This document shows, in pieces, positions 23,690 to 36,323 of a DNA stretch of 64,000 nt. The stretch lies in the NCBI GenBank assembly GCA_025716855.1, contig JAIXMQ010000026.1, positions 124,001 through 188,000 of the forward strand, given 5' to 3'. Numbering within the stretch: position 1 is the stretch's first letter; every line of letters begins with the position of its first letter. The notes under the pieces were generated by a model that made no database searches, was not told where the DNA came from, and worked only from the letters and a program-made list of their open reading frames with translations. The stretch comes from Pilaira anomala. Its lineage: Eukaryota; Mucoromycota; Mucoromycetes; Mucorales; Mucoraceae. Position numbers and translations under genes: made by a program.

Positions 23690-24463
23690 TTAAGGCCTGC
23701 CCCAAGTACGAATTCTACCTCTTCTATCAGTGGTTACCAAAGTAGACTCTCTGAACAATAAAGAAATACATGGATCAGCATGTATCGCTTTCACTGTAGT
23801 GGGTAATAAAATGGCCGCTTGATGTTTCTTGAGAGGTGGATGCAGGACAGGTATATGTTGTTGTTGCTCATCTTCCTGAAATTCCGAAGAATCATGATTG
23901 ATATGTGATTTAATAATCGATCGTTTACGAAACCTGCCACTAAATGTTGCACTACCGCTACCATTTAATGTAGCTGTGTCTGGAGATGAAAAGCCTCGAA
24001 ATAATCGATGATTCCTTAATGATTTTTTACGATCCATGATAGTTGTTGCTGCTGCTAATGGCTGTGTTGTGGTTGTGGTTGTAGTAGTAATTGATGGTTG
24101 AGCAGGTGGCCATTTATTAGGTGGAGGTGAAGCTGCATGTCCACGAGGCTGTTTCAAGAGAAAAAAAAAAAAAGTTTAATATTTAAAATAGATTTTGTCT
24201 TTTTATAACTTACGTATTTTGGCTTTTGTAATGCACTAAATGAGAAATCCCACAAGATCAAGTTACAATCTTCTCCTACACTACCAAATCTATAGGTATG
24301 TTCATCACATCGCCAACGATCAAAGGCGACACCTGTCACCCATGATTTATGACCTTGGCATCTTGCTACCATTTTCCTTTCATGAAAAGACCATAATGTA
24401 ACTAAATCATCTTCACCACCTGTCTATAAATTTATTGGTTATTTTTACTTTCTTTTAAAAAAG

Positions 24464-24501
<38 letters not shown>

Positions 24502-26386
24502 AGTATATATCGTCCATCTGGACTCCAATCGACACATGTCAGTTTTCCAAAATAACTCGTATAAATATCATCAAGCCTATTTTTAAATCAGCACAAAAAT
24601 AGCATATTTAAAATTCCTTAATTTTACCTCTCGTTTTTATAATCTATAATACGTAACTGTCCGTCTACACCTGTAATCGCTACATGAGTATTATTTGGTG
24701 AATAAGCAACATCTACAAAAAAAAAAAAAAAAAAACTTCAATTAAAAACCATAAAAAAATCATCAAGGATTTAGTTTTTATACCTGTTAATCCTCTATCA
24801 CTGATTTTCCAAAAAGAGACAGGGTTATACTTGTTGGATCGATGAGGTCGAATTGAGCTAAAAGGAATATCTATCACACTTGTTTCAGGTATAGTAAATG
24901 TCTGATCATCACGTTCTTTATCCATAATTAATGCAACGCCATTTTTAAATAACGCAATAAATAATTCTTCAGAACCTGGGATCCATTTAATCATTGTGAC
25001 AGCAGAAGAGATCATAACACCCTTTTATAATAACCGTTTTAGTATATAAAAGAAAAAAAAAAGGGTATACTTACTCCTTTGTTTAACCTAACATATTTAC
25101 AACTAAGTGGATCATACCAAACGATATCACCAGTAGAGAACCCAATAATGATATCTAAATGTTCTTCTGAACGTGTGGTTTCATTAATATCATGACATGT
25201 AGCAAATGATTTTGAAAATACAATTCTTGACAATGGTTCCTATGCACACACATTTATAAGAAAATCTTTTACTAACTTCATATATGTATACATACTTTTG
25301 GCTTGTTCTTAGAGTCAACCCAGATAAAACTAGAGCCTAGGTTAAAAAACATATAATCATCATCAAGGGACTTTGCAGCCAACATCTTTTGAAGCTGATC
25401 ATGTACCAAAAACCTCAATACAAAAGTAGAGTTTGTTTTTGACAAATGGTTCTTGGGTTTACTGCTACTACTTATACTTGAACTCAAGATATGATTATTT
25501 CGATAAGAATTTGATAATTGTGGTGTATTTGTATTAGTTTTTGTTGCTGCAGTTGAAGTAGTTACACTAGAGCTTGTAGGTTGTGTAGTTAAGGATCTTC
25601 CAAACAATGAAGAAATTGAGCCTACACTACTACTATTTCCATTATAAGAAGAACTAGAAAATGTGTATTCGTCTCTTGTACTAAAATCTTGTGAGGAACC
25701 CATCATGTATGAACCAGACGCATAATGTTGTTGAGGGGTTTGTTGCAAATTTGAAGAAGATGAAAATGTAGGTGTAGTTGGAGTCATATTAAATGAAGGT
25801 GAATTTGGCATAAAAGGACTTGCATTGTTTCCATTTGCATGAGTCATAATTTTTTGAGGAGAAGTAACGATATGTAATCCAGTTTGATTATTTAAGCTGG
25901 AAGAAGAAATAGAAGCTGTCAAAGGAGTGCGTATATATTGTTTTTTGTTGTTGAGCACGGTAGCAGCAGTGTTTGGAATAGGTAATGCAGCTGATTTATT
26001 TAATGTGAAGCCATCTTCATCTGAATCATCATCTGTGGTTCGAGAAAGGAGGTCATCTTTTACATTGATAATGGACACACGAGTACCAGTTGTGAATTGT
26101 GGTGCAATTGTGTCATAAAAGGTTTCGTGTAACAAGGGATAAATGCCATCGGGTGTATGTAATTCGGTACAAACAAAATCTTTATTTGTAGGTGGAAAAT
26201 GAGGGATGACTTTTACAGCTTGTGTCGTTGCATTATTTGGGTTGGTACGATTTTGTGGCAAACTATGTGCGGCAAGAGTCTTTTTACGAAAGAAAGTTTT
26301 ATTATTATTATTTCGTTTATTATACTCATATAGAAAAAAAAAAGTTTGTTTCTTTTTAAACTTACAGATTGAAAGTAACCGTCCAT
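23690..26386 (-). CDS. creC: CreC/WDR20-like WD40 protein (deubiquitinase partner)
   Basis: Eight exons: 26366-26386, 25296-26279, 25075-25239, 24784-25021, 24628-24712, 24501-24576, 24214-24423, 23690-24148. They give 745 aa. The start MDGYFQS comes from a 21-nt first exon ending at GTAAGT; the longer in-frame Met at 26396 would read through that donor. Residues ~100-290 are Ser/Asn/Thr-rich. Then comes [15 protein letters not shown] and WD repeats: [78 protein letters not shown]…[12 protein letters not shown]. The split last blade [14 protein letters not shown] lies far C-terminal after a low-complexity insert, as in CreC and WDR20. CreC stabilises deubiquitinase CreB in carbon catabolite repression; WDR20 activates USP12/46. 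Confidence 0.85.
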
Positions 26387-26989
26387 TAATCACCAATTCT
26401 CATGTACTTTTTTTTTTGAATTGTAATAAAAAAAAAAGAGAGAGAGAAAAGAGAAAAAAAAAGGGAAAAAATGACTTCACACGCTTTAATTGAACTTTAA
26501 AACAAAAAAAAAATTCTCTCAGTCATTTTACTTATTTCTCTTGCTCTCTCTTGCTGTGTCTTGCCGGACTTTTACATAATGAGAGGGGACATCCATTATC
26601 CGAAAAACTAGCCGACTACATTTTTTAGGTTACATTATATCCTTAATTCATTGAATTATCTTATACATAACTATCATAATAAAGGGCTTTTTACAATAAT
26701 GTGAAAAAGGAAGTCAGGATGGAGTTTATAAAATCATTACATCATTCTTTCTAATTTGCCACCCCACACGCACCCCAAACTATAAAAAGTCGTACAACAT
26801 CGCACAATGATCCAAATAAACCTTTTTGAAATTTTATGTATTTGTAAAATTTTACAGTAAATAGAATACTAGCTTATTGAAAGAATAAAATTAGTTTAGC
26901 TACCAAGACATTTTATCAGTTATATATATGTATATTGAAGTCAGACATCGAGTTAGAAAAAAATAAAAATATTTGCAAGTTGGGGACAG

Positions 26990-27420
26990 AAGAGTACCTC
27001 TCCCGACTAAATTACAAACAGATACTGTATCAAAGGCTTTGATTGAATATTTCACCTAGTATATGCTCGTTACTGTTAGTCATAATGTAGTAGTTTATTA
27101 ACACTTGAGCTTTCAGTATTATATTTCTACTGAAGAGCAATATTTCTTGTATCTTGGTCAAGGACCTAATTTTTAATCTCGGTCTGACCATTGTGTTAAA
27201 AGTAACAAAACCAGCGTAGTATTCATAACGGCCATCGAATAGCCTAATCAGTCTTTGAGTGATAATTTCATTCTTTGCAGATCTTTTCCTTCCTATAGAA
27301 GATCCCTCGATTGTTTCTGCATCTCGTTCCTTTCTAGTTTTCTTTTTATTCTTTACATAGCTCTCCAGGGGGTGTCCTTTTTCTTCCTTCCTTCAGAAAG
27401 AAAATATTATTAGTGATTTA
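26990..27420 (-). pseudogene. Strongly decayed copy of the 16.5-17.5 kb mobile ORF
   Basis: On the minus strand, fragments parallel to the other copy occur in the same order and frame mix: KKDTP near the 5' side, then RKLERNEMQKQS and LGYSMAVMNT, then RYKKYCSS. Several stops interrupt. The DNA similarity is visible directly, for example CAAACAGATACTGT near 27013 versus 16978. The spacer 26387-26989 and 27421-28222 show no other gene. Confidence 0.5.
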
Positions 27421-28222
27421 TTTAACTTGTATAAAATTTATGTGGTTAACAGTTGCACCCTAATGTTGCTGCTCTTCTTCCACTACACGTTTATCAATAT
27501 TTTTCTTTATTTATTTTTTTTAGCAAAACTTCTAATTCAGGATATAGAATTATGCAAGGCATTTACAATAATAATAGCATGTATGAAAAAGAAAAATCAA
27601 GAAGAACAAAAGCAGATCAAAAATAATTTAAATAATGAAAGATTTTATGTAGCGATAGGTACGGCTAGGGAATATTAAGTTGTATGTTATTAAATGTAAA
27701 AAAAAGGAGATACAGATAATAAAGATGATAGGAAAAAAGTGAGCGCCAGACTATGCAGTTGTCAACTTAGAAAGACTTTATTATATTTAATTTATGAGAA
27801 ATGGTATTTAGCGGCTAGTTGTCTTTAGAGGAGTATCAGCAAAGTTATTATTTAACAATGGGATGACTAGCAATAAGATAAGAGTGTAGGAAATACAGAG
27901 ATTCACAAAGAAATATTAAGATTGATTTATATTACAGACGAGAGGTAATAAATATTTAGCAACGAATTTTTAGAAAGATACTTTGACAGGTAATATAATA
28001 CGCAGTGGAAAGTAAACAATGAAAAATTAGGAAGGAACATTAAAAGAACCAGACAGTGAATACAAATGAGCTCATTTTAAATGATTACTTGATCGAAGAT
28101 TATTTAAATGTTTTCGAAGTGGGGTATTTATATGTTTTATGAAAGTGTGTGTTATCCTCTATTATTTCCAGAGCCGTAACAGTAAGAGACATAAGAAGAA
28201 AAAAAATAATCACTAACACAAT

Positions 28223-29144
28223 TTATTCATCGTGTTCAAATACACTCCTTATTCTTTTTGAGCATTTTTTGCTTGGCGAGAGAAAGATTTTTACAGGCTT
28301 GACTTCATGAGTTGGAGATCGAATTGGGCTGATATCAACAACATCTGCCAAAACGTATTTGCTGATTTGGTTGATGCGAGCCAAATATAATTGATTATTA
28401 TAGTCTATGACGTATTGTCTCCAAGTGTAGAGGATGATTACCTGTGCTTTGGAATTTTCTACTTCCAACAAACTTTTCATGATGAGGAAGCTGCTTACAT
28501 TATGTGCCACAATACAATCTTGAAATTTGAATAATTGAACTATGTAAGTACATCTATCGGAAAAATCTAAATAAACTATCGGTAAAAGAGTGTTTCTGAC
28601 AAGAAGGCTGGTGTCGTTGAAGATGCATGCGTTTATACGTACAGTACCCGCTCTATTTAAGGTCGTTTCCGATTTAAGGCCGCAATTCTCTAAAAATTTT
28701 GGCCATATTTAACTTCCTCAAGTCAGAAATAAGGCTATGATACGATTTAAGGCCACAAAAGTCTGAAATTTTTTTCAGCCTTAATAAATAGAGCGGATAC
28801 TGTATATTTTTGTTTTGTTGGGTTCTTAGCATAGATTATGCTTCATTATTTCTTTTAAATTCGATTGAGCACAATTCAATATCTTCTTCTTTTTCTTCCA
28901 AGTTGCTGGTTACTAAAAGGTCACTACGTATTCCATAAGTTACGTTTGATTCATTTAATATCAGCATTCTTTGAGTAGATCTACTACAGACTATCTTTCC
29001 ATCTTTACAGATCACACCAGTTTTACGAAGCAAATTTTGAAGTAGGTTTTCAAAGATTCTTAAATGTGATGATTCTAATAATTTCAATTTTTTTTTTTTT
29101 TTATAATTTGTAAAAAAAAAAATTACACTATATAAATATGCCAT
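28223..29144 (-). pseudogene. Multicopy-family gene interrupted by a MITE
   Basis: The minus strand encodes LESSHLRIFENLLQNLL…ICKDGKIVCSRSTQRML…NVTYGIRSDLLV…ELCSIEFKR (29080-28845). After a TAA at 28838 the same frame continues SMLRTQQNKNI up to the MITE at 28802. Beyond the MITE the frame resumes RINACIFNDTSLLV…YLDFSDRCTYIVQLFKF…DCIVAHNVSSFLI and ends …RSVFEHDE at 28223. The YG.R.DLLV…E…C.IEFK arrangement looks like a predicted nuclease-type core (acidic residues plus EFK). I believe related proteins are numerous in Mucorales, but no function is known to me. The N-terminus is not resolved. Nonsense plus insertion make it non-functional. Confidence 0.55.
28642..28802. mobile_element. MITE, family CAGTACCCGCTC (161 bp copy)
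   Basis: Starts CAGTACCCGCTCTATTTAAG and ends AATAGAGCGGATACTG. The ends are inverted repeats of about 20 bp with few mismatches. TA stands on both sides (28640-28641, 28803-28804). The inside repeats ATTTAAGGC blocks, so the element is itself nearly palindromic. It splits a reading frame on the minus strand. Confidence 0.85.
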
Positions 29145-29826
29145 AAGTACAAATCTCTAAGCATAGTAAAAAAAAAACTTACACAAGATCCAACCACAAA
29201 AAGCAAATTATGTTCTTTTGCTGTTTTGTTGCTGCTTTTAAATTATTATCAGGCCGTTTCTAAATAAATAAATAAAAACATCATCGTTCGCTCATAAAGG
29301 AAATAACACATCATCAATTCGTACCTTAAATTTCGACAATCTTGAGACTAGTTAAATAAATGCCATAAAAAAATTGATTAGTTTAGTATTTTGAAAATGT
29401 TTCCAGTACTTACAATAAACTCGTGACTATCAATTGCTTGGGGGTTGTATTAGATGCTACTGCTTTATATTACTGTAAAGTAGCTAAAAAGCATCAAATC
29501 TCTGCACAACCTCTGAGTATATATTATAATGGCTTGGATTCACCGATGATCATCTCTTCCAAGATGTATAACCAATATGTGGTCGTTGCTGATATCTGGA
29601 CGAACGTTACGGATCTACGTGAAATGAGAAATGATTAAGTAAAAAAAAACATTTGTAATGTTGATAACTATTTACCAGTTTACATGCCTCTTTTTTTTTT
29701 CTTTAAAAAAAAAAGATTTCCAGTTATTCAGTAAGTGTCTTAATTTTTCAAGAACCTATGGAAGCTGTCTTACTTTTGTTGTGTAGACAGCTCTGTCTAT
29801 CCTTCAGCAAAATATTGACATGCTGC

Positions 29827-29866
<40 letters not shown>

Positions 29867-30230
29867 ACCCAGACTTTTTTGGGCATGAGAGATTGAGGAT
29901 ACGTGTTTGAATTGCTCCTTCAGACAGAGTGAGGAATCAATCTAATAAATGCGCGATATTTTGTTTTTTTAAAAAAAAAACACGTACCATTTTAAATCAT
30001 CGATATTATAAGTACCTATACATGTGAGCAATTCAATTAACTTGCTGAAAACTATTTCGCCTTAACGTAATATTTATGCTGCTCAGAAAAGTCGATATTT
30101 ATTAGATAAAATGAACCACTTGTTTATAATAAAATTATTTGAGCTAGTTATGATATATCTTACCATTTGAAACGATCTCTAGTTTGGATTCTTGTTTTAT
30201 TATCCAAACAAGAGATTAATAGGTTATTGA
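29145..30230. other. Spacer, no assignable gene
   Basis: A 71-codon plus-strand ORF (29423-29638) has ordinary composition but no recognised family. It sits between a pseudogene and repeats, and is left unannotated. A 36-nt poly-A run lies at about 29827-29862. Confidence 0.4.
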
Positions 30231-30390
30231 AAGGAAAGACGTGTGATGAAAGGAAAGGCGTAATTAAAAGGAAAGACATGATTTAAAAGGAAAGACGTAA
30301 TTTAAAAGGAAATACATGGTTAAAAGAAAAGACATAATTTGAAAGAAAAGACTTGATCTGAAAGGAAAGGCAGGTTTTGAAGAAAAAGAA
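30231..30390. repeat. Purine-rich tandem repeat, ~20-bp unit, about 8 copies
   Basis: The unit AAAGGAAAGACGTAATTTA recurs about eight times with one to five changes per copy. It is strand-asymmetric (A and G on the plus strand). It lies about 320 bp beyond the stop of the lyase gene and codes for nothing convincing. Confidence 0.75.
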
Positions 30391-30705
30391 AGATAAAGAA
30401 AAAGAAAGAACGAAATAGTTAAATAAACCTGTTTTTTATGGCGTGAGAAGATGAAGTCAATATGACATAAATCATATGATGCAGTATGATGTAAAAGTGA
30501 TAATCTAGACACAGATTATTTCGTATATAAAAGAAAAGACCTTTTTTTTTTTTTCATAAAAGCTTATTTTTTTTTTAAAAAAAAAACCATGTATACATTA
30601 CAAAAAAGATAAAAAAAATAGAGGGGATGCTTTAAAAGTACATTATGATTTATTTTTGCAAGATTAATTAAAGTGTATACATTTGTAAAATAAATAATTT
30701 TTTTT

Positions 30706-33031
30706 TTAAACATTAAAATCAATAGATTTAGTCGTTTGTTTACCCCTTTCAGAACCAGTTGGAAAGGTGTAAGTAACGGATTTCTTGACACCAGCAATGG
30801 TGATAGTTACCTTGACCTTTTCAAGTAATTGAGAAGGATCTGAAGCGACTAAACGATACTTTAAATCAGAGATTTCCTTTAACATCAAGACCACAGGTCC
30901 ATCTGTTGTAATTGTCACCATCCAAACTTGAAAAGTACCTGGAGTCCAAAAGGCAAAACTCATGGTACTATCTTCTTGACTGTAAGCAGCATTCACTTGA
31001 GGCTTTTCACTATTATATGCTAAAGCAATGGGTGGATAATTCGTATGAAATTTAGCTTGATCGATATTAGGTTGTACGAGATACTGAGTCAATAAACCAG
31101 TTGTATTCTTCTCTTCATGCTTGATATAAGATCTAAACAACTGCTGTTTTTCTTTACCATTTGAAATACCAATCTCATTCCAACTTGCATTCACAGGTTT
31201 TGAGTCAACAAATACAGTCTCTGCACCAGGGAAATAATAGCCAATGTTATCATGCCATAAAGTATTGGTCTTGACGCTTGAATAAGTGGTATCGGTGTTT
31301 TTGATTTTTCCAGCAAGATAGATATCACCATTTCGTTTACGTTGATCTAATACCGTGACTAATTGAGCCGTGGCATTTTTGGATTCAACAGGACCAATTT
31401 GGACAGCATAAGCACGAGGAAAGAAAAAGACGGTCTTTTGAAACTTGAGGTTACCATTGGTAGGATTTTCAAAATCCATGACGGCCACACCTGTATTTTC
31501 ATGCCCAACACCACCTACGAATGGCTTGATTCCCTTTTTCTTGGTACTGCCGCACTGTAATGAAGTACCTAAATAATCCACAGTGATACCAGGTACAAGA
31601 TCCCAATTCCAAGCACCAAAAGTATCTACGTATTCATCTCCCGTGATATAATTATAGATAGCACCATCACTTAAATGAAAACCGTAAGGATTTTGTGTAT
31701 TGACACATTCTGAATTAATAGTTCGACTAGAATACATTTTCATTGTTGACACATAGTTAGGAGTCCGATGTACCTTTTTTTTTTTTTATATAAACAATAA
31801 GAAAAAAAAAAACGTGAGTGTGTGTTACATAAGAACGGTAATCATTCTTAATTTGTGTTATTCCTTTTTTTTTTTTTTTTTTACCATATAATCTGCGTTA
31901 TAAAAATATCTTGTACCAACCAAATCACCTTGATTTGCATCACCCGTATGAGGAGCATTTAAACGATCAGTAATGGCATCAATTCTATTTTCGGTCGTCC
32001 AACCTTCTGAGCCTTGACTGATTTTATCAATATCGATCGCCACACCAGCACTTGCCATACCATCCGAGTAACGAAACGAGACCATACGTCCAATGACACT
32101 ATACTGCCATAACAATTTATTTAATTTCGTATCTGCCATCATCATCCATTCACTTCCACTCAAGAGGGTTTCAAACGCAGCTTGTACATCGTAAGGTGGT
32201 ACCAGCGCAGTTTCTTTTGTTTCGATAAAGACAGCTAAAAGAACATTCATAAAGTCTTTACCATAATTGCCGTTATAGAGTAACCCAGCGTGTTGCATAA
32301 ACGATCCGTCTGATTGAATACCGTCTCCTGTTGGTTTTTCGTTGATAAAGACGCCTTGATAAAATTTATCCAGTGCCGTCTTCAAGATTTCGGGGTCTTC
32401 GTCCAAGAGACCTAGTGTGATGCCAATGGAGGCAACGTCCAATAGATTTGCACCGGTCATGGTACTGGAAGAAACTTTGGCAAACGATCTGGCCTGAATC
32501 CTTGTACAACTCTCTCTTTGAGCTAGTGTTAATTCAGACTTGAGTAATAAACAAATATCGCCTACAGTGTCTGGAACTGAAATGACTTGGGCGAACCAAT
32601 TCTTGTTCCAGAGACCGGGTGTACCGCATGGACATCCTTTGTCGCCTCCATTATCTACACATGCCACGGGTATAAAGTCATTATCAAACCAATAGTCTAA
32701 TGCGCTTAATGCTTTGGTTAATAATTGAGTTTGGGTTGGATTTTGTAAGTAGGAACTAGCCAATGCACCTATGAGAAATGATTGAGTTTTTTTTTTTAGC
32801 ATATGAAAAAAAAAAATTAGTTTAAATGTATTGTGTAATCTTACGAGTTCGACTCAAGTGTTGTACAGCTGGCCAATTTGCAGTCCTATTATAGATAATA
32901 TTTAGTATTTAGAAAATATTCAGCATTTTTGTTTATTAAACACATACCGTGCTTCACATCCTGCGGTTAAATTAATATCTGGCCAAGTACCTGAACTTCT
33001 TAAATCTTCACTCCTATATAGTAATTCGCGT

Positions 33032-33082
<51 letters not shown>

Positions 33083-33260
33083 CGTGTTGAAAATGTATGT
33101 ACCAGTTGATAATGTTATTGGCAGAAGTACTTGCAGTATCGTGAATATTCATAATACGTCGGTTTGTCAAGACTGTCATATCCTCTACAGTAGGTTGAGG
33201 TACTGCATGTACATGATTATATAAAATGAGTGTAATGGCAGCGATAATAGAATACCGCAT
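30706..33260 (-). CDS. Secreted polysaccharide lyase, family 8
   Basis: Five exons: 33103-33260, 32948-33013, 32845-32885, 31885-32768, 30706-31773. They give 738 aa, within the family range. PL8 enzymes (hyaluronate, chondroitin AC and xanthan lyases) cleave uronic-acid-containing polysaccharides by beta-elimination. Seen: a signal peptide (MRYSIIAAITLILYNHVHA); an alpha-toroid half with W..Q at NWFAQVIS; and a catalytic set Asn196 (TGANLLD), His248 and Tyr257 (SFMQHAGLLYNGNYG). The His-Tyr spacing of 9 and the Asn-His spacing near 50 match the family. The beta-sandwich half follows from HRTPNYVSTMKMYSSRT. The substrate cannot be read from sequence. Exon 5 begins directly after a poly-A tract ending in AG. 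Intron 1 holds a 37-nt poly-T run on the sense strand. Confidence 0.9.
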
Positions 33261-33724
33261 GATTTTGAATAAAGAATTAAAAAAAAAAAAAGGAGAGGAA
33301 AGAGTTATATTAAAAGAAAGAAAAATTCCCGATTGTTATTTTTATACAAATGTGAAAAGGTTATTTTTTTTTTTTTGTGATTCGGTATCCATAGTAATAC
33401 AGGCCAATCTAAACGTGGTTACTGCCCAAACATTAATAATTTGTGTAAAAGAAAAAAAGCAGGAACCGTATTCTTTTTTTTCTGTTGTCATGAGACTTTT
33501 TGTTCTTTCTCTCTAATTAAGCTGAGCTTTGACAATCAACAAATAAAACCAAATAAGTTGTTTTTTAATGTACACAGTGTGTAATTTTTATTTTTAATCT
33601 AGAGTCTGTATATAAAAGGGTATAAAATAAAAATAAAAAAAAAAAAAGTCATCACCGATCTTGAATCTTGTGAGGGTTAATAAAATGATTCATTTTATTG
33701 GTGCAGGTTTGATTTAGCTACTGT

Positions 33725-33756
<32 letters not shown>

Positions 33757-34010
33757 CTGATGTCGAGGTAACTACAAGAAAGGGGGAGAATCAGCAGAAA
33801 ACTAAAATTTGTTACTTCTTTTAGTGAAATGTAAACAATTTTTTTTTTTATGATAAAAAGTAAATTGACATTTTCAAGTGATTACTGTAATATGTTGGCC
33901 CCGACTTTTTTTGCATTTTCATTGTTGTTGTTTCTTTGATTTCCCGGGTTCAAAATATATATTTAAAGTTTATTACGTAGATTGTAATAACTTGCTCTCG
34001 TTATCTTAAA

Positions 34011-34046
<36 letters not shown>

Positions 34047-34184
34047 TTTTGTTCTTATGGCAACATAATTTAAATAATTTCTTTGCTATATAAAAAGGCT
34101 CTTTATTATTTTTATTTTATTTTTTTTTTCTAATGGGTATAAAAAAAAAAGTGAAAAAAGAAGTACAAAAGAAAGTTTTTTTCG
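33261..34184. repeat. Spacer with microsatellites
   Basis: No gene found. It contains a (CTG)n-type run at about 33721-33762 and an (AT)n run at about 34011-34042. The CTG run lies in no convincing reading frame. Confidence 0.6.
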
Positions 34185-35655
34185 TTACCATAGTTTTTTA
34201 AATTTAGCAGTTAAACGATTTAATCGGTAAGACGGATATTGATTTAATTTAGTTGGAGGAGTCGGTTGATTATCTACAGTAGCCGTAGTAGAATAATCCC
34301 AATCATCGAAATGTCTATTTTTACTTGTACGTGATGAAATACAAGATTTACCAGTGTTGCTAGGTGGTGGCGTGGTAGGTAATTTGGGTCGATAAGGTAA
34401 ACGAACTTTTGGATGAAAAGTGACAGGTTGTGTACTAAACATACTCAAGATACGATCATCACCATCTGACCAATGAGCTGAACATAACCTATATTCTAAA
34501 GGTATATCTACATCAGTCTTTTCCATTAATCTACCACGTACTACAAATGAATCGTAATAAGGGCCCTGACATGAACTACATGATTTGGCAGTTTGAACAT
34601 AGGTTGAAAGATGAGGTGGTAAAGTTGATTTATATTTTATATTCTTTTTAGAGATTGTACGAGCACAAATTTCTAATAAACTAGGTGTATTATGTTTCAA
34701 TGGATAGACTTGATCTGTGTTGAATGGACAGTTGTCAAGACGAATACGACGTAAGAAAGGTAATTTTGATATTTCGGCAGGTAATACAGTTAAAGGATTA
34801 TTTGTTAAATCCAATGAGATTAAATGAGTGAGACCACTGATATGATGTGTTAAATGATGTAATTGATTATGTGCGATTGAGAGTGTCTTGAGTTTTTCAA
34901 GGTAACTAATACATGGTGTTAAGGTAGTTAGGTCATTAAATGAAAGGTCAAGATCGATTAAATTTGATAGATATCCAATTGTATCAGGTAATGATTTGAG
35001 TTCGTTTGTTGAAAGATCAAGTGTTTCTAAACTTTGCATGTATCCAATTGAATCTGGTAATTCAGTCAAGTGATTATTTGATCTGTGTGATATATAATTA
35101 CCAAATGGTATGATTAGTAAAACTATATAAACTCCTGCATTTCAACCCACCACAGCCACTTTTTTCTATAAAAAGTACTTACAAATCTAGTTTACGAATC
35201 ATTGTTAACATCCCTATATTTGGACTCAACCTTTCTATAGACTTGTAAGATAAATAAAGTTGTCGTAAACTTTTATCTTCTGCAGACATCAATAAATCGG
35301 AAAATGAAATTTGATAATTTGCTTCTAATATAATTTTTTGTTGAAATCTATTACGTTTTGGTGGTGCTGGTGGTACTGATGATACATTCGTTATAGGTTT
35401 TATTGGATAATAAGTAGAATCTATATAGTTTAAATCTACTTGTAATCTTTCATCATAATATCCTGAGTCACGATGACGATACTTGGATAAACCATATCCC
35501 TGAGGATTTTGTAATAAAAAGTCATCATCATCATCATCATCAGGTTGTGCTTGTATCAAAGTAGTGGTTGTATCTTCTTCATGTGTTGATGGTATATTCT
35601 TTATCAAGTATGCAAATACAAGTGATCCTTTAAACTTATTTGTTCCAAACCCCAT
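34185..35655 (-). CDS. Leucine-rich repeat protein (LRRC58-like)
   Basis: Two exons, 35183-35655 and 34185-35082, give 456 aa. Residues 1-~110 are disordered with an Asp7 run. From ~130 come about six LRRs of the 23-residue LxxLxLxxNxLxxLP class: LDLSNNHLTELPDSIG, LDLSTNELKSLPDTIG, LDLSFNDLTTL, LSIAHNQLHHL, LDLTNNPLTVLP. A cap follows, then LPPHLSTYVQTAKSCSSCQG and YRLCSAHW, a Cys-containing module whose order recalls the C-terminus of LRRC58-type proteins (LP..L..Y..SA..C..C.G). The tail is Pro/Thr-rich. No membrane segment or signal peptide. It is likely an intracellular scaffold; the partner is unknown. Confidence 0.8.
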
Positions 35656-35681
35656 AATATATAAATATATACAACTTTTAC

Positions 35682-35713
<32 letters not shown>

Positions 35714-36300
35714 TAATAATAAAAAGAAAAAAAGAAAAATAACTGTTTGTATTATTATCTTTTATATCTCCCCTGAAAGCTGCAAAAAGCTATTTTTGGA
35801 TCACTCATCACGCAAAAATATAGTGTATACTTATTATTTACAAGCCTTCTTTGTCTTGTTTTTTCTTTGCTCTGTTAACAATGAAATCGTATTTTTATTT
35901 TTTATTTAACATTACATTTCTTATTATTACGTATATCTATATCTATCCTCCTCCTCCTCCTCTTCTTCTTCTTCTTCTTCCCCCTCTTCTCCTTTGATTT
36001 ACACATCTCATGCTCGGATACTAACATAAAGGTGGCAAAATAAAATACAGAAAAGGAGAAATCCTATTTTCTTCACCTCTTTCTTTTTTTCTCTTATACT
36101 GTTTCTTTTTTTTTACTGGCAAACATTAACAAAGAAACTAAAGGGGAAAGGGTTCAACAAGGCGGAGTACTACTTCGGATTGAGACTCCAGGACCTATGT
36201 ACACAATAAGGTGATGTTTTTTTTGTTTGTTGCAAGTGACTGTTTTGACTTTTTACCGACGACAAAAAAAAAAAAAAAAAAAAAATTAAACGCGTTTTTT
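35656..36300. other. Spacer, no gene
   Basis: Homopolymer and CTC/CTT microsatellite sequence (about 35947-35990). This spacer separates the LRR gene (minus) from the Alba gene (plus), so promoters for both probably lie here. No specific site is recognised. Confidence 0.4.
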
Positions 36301-36323
36301 TTTTACTAAATAAACAAACAAAA

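Noticed and set aside
26387..26396. Upstream in-frame Met of the creC-like gene
   Set aside because: That frame reads through a strong GTAAGT donor and an AT-rich intron; the overlapping ATG at 26386 with splicing gives a consistent frame.
26206..26493. Plus-strand ORFs opposite the creC-like gene
   Set aside because: Antisense shadows of a gene whose domains and splice sites are clear.
27427..27678. Plus-strand 83-codon ORF
   Set aside because: Lies over the end of a minus-strand relic in low-complexity AT-rich DNA; no family pattern.
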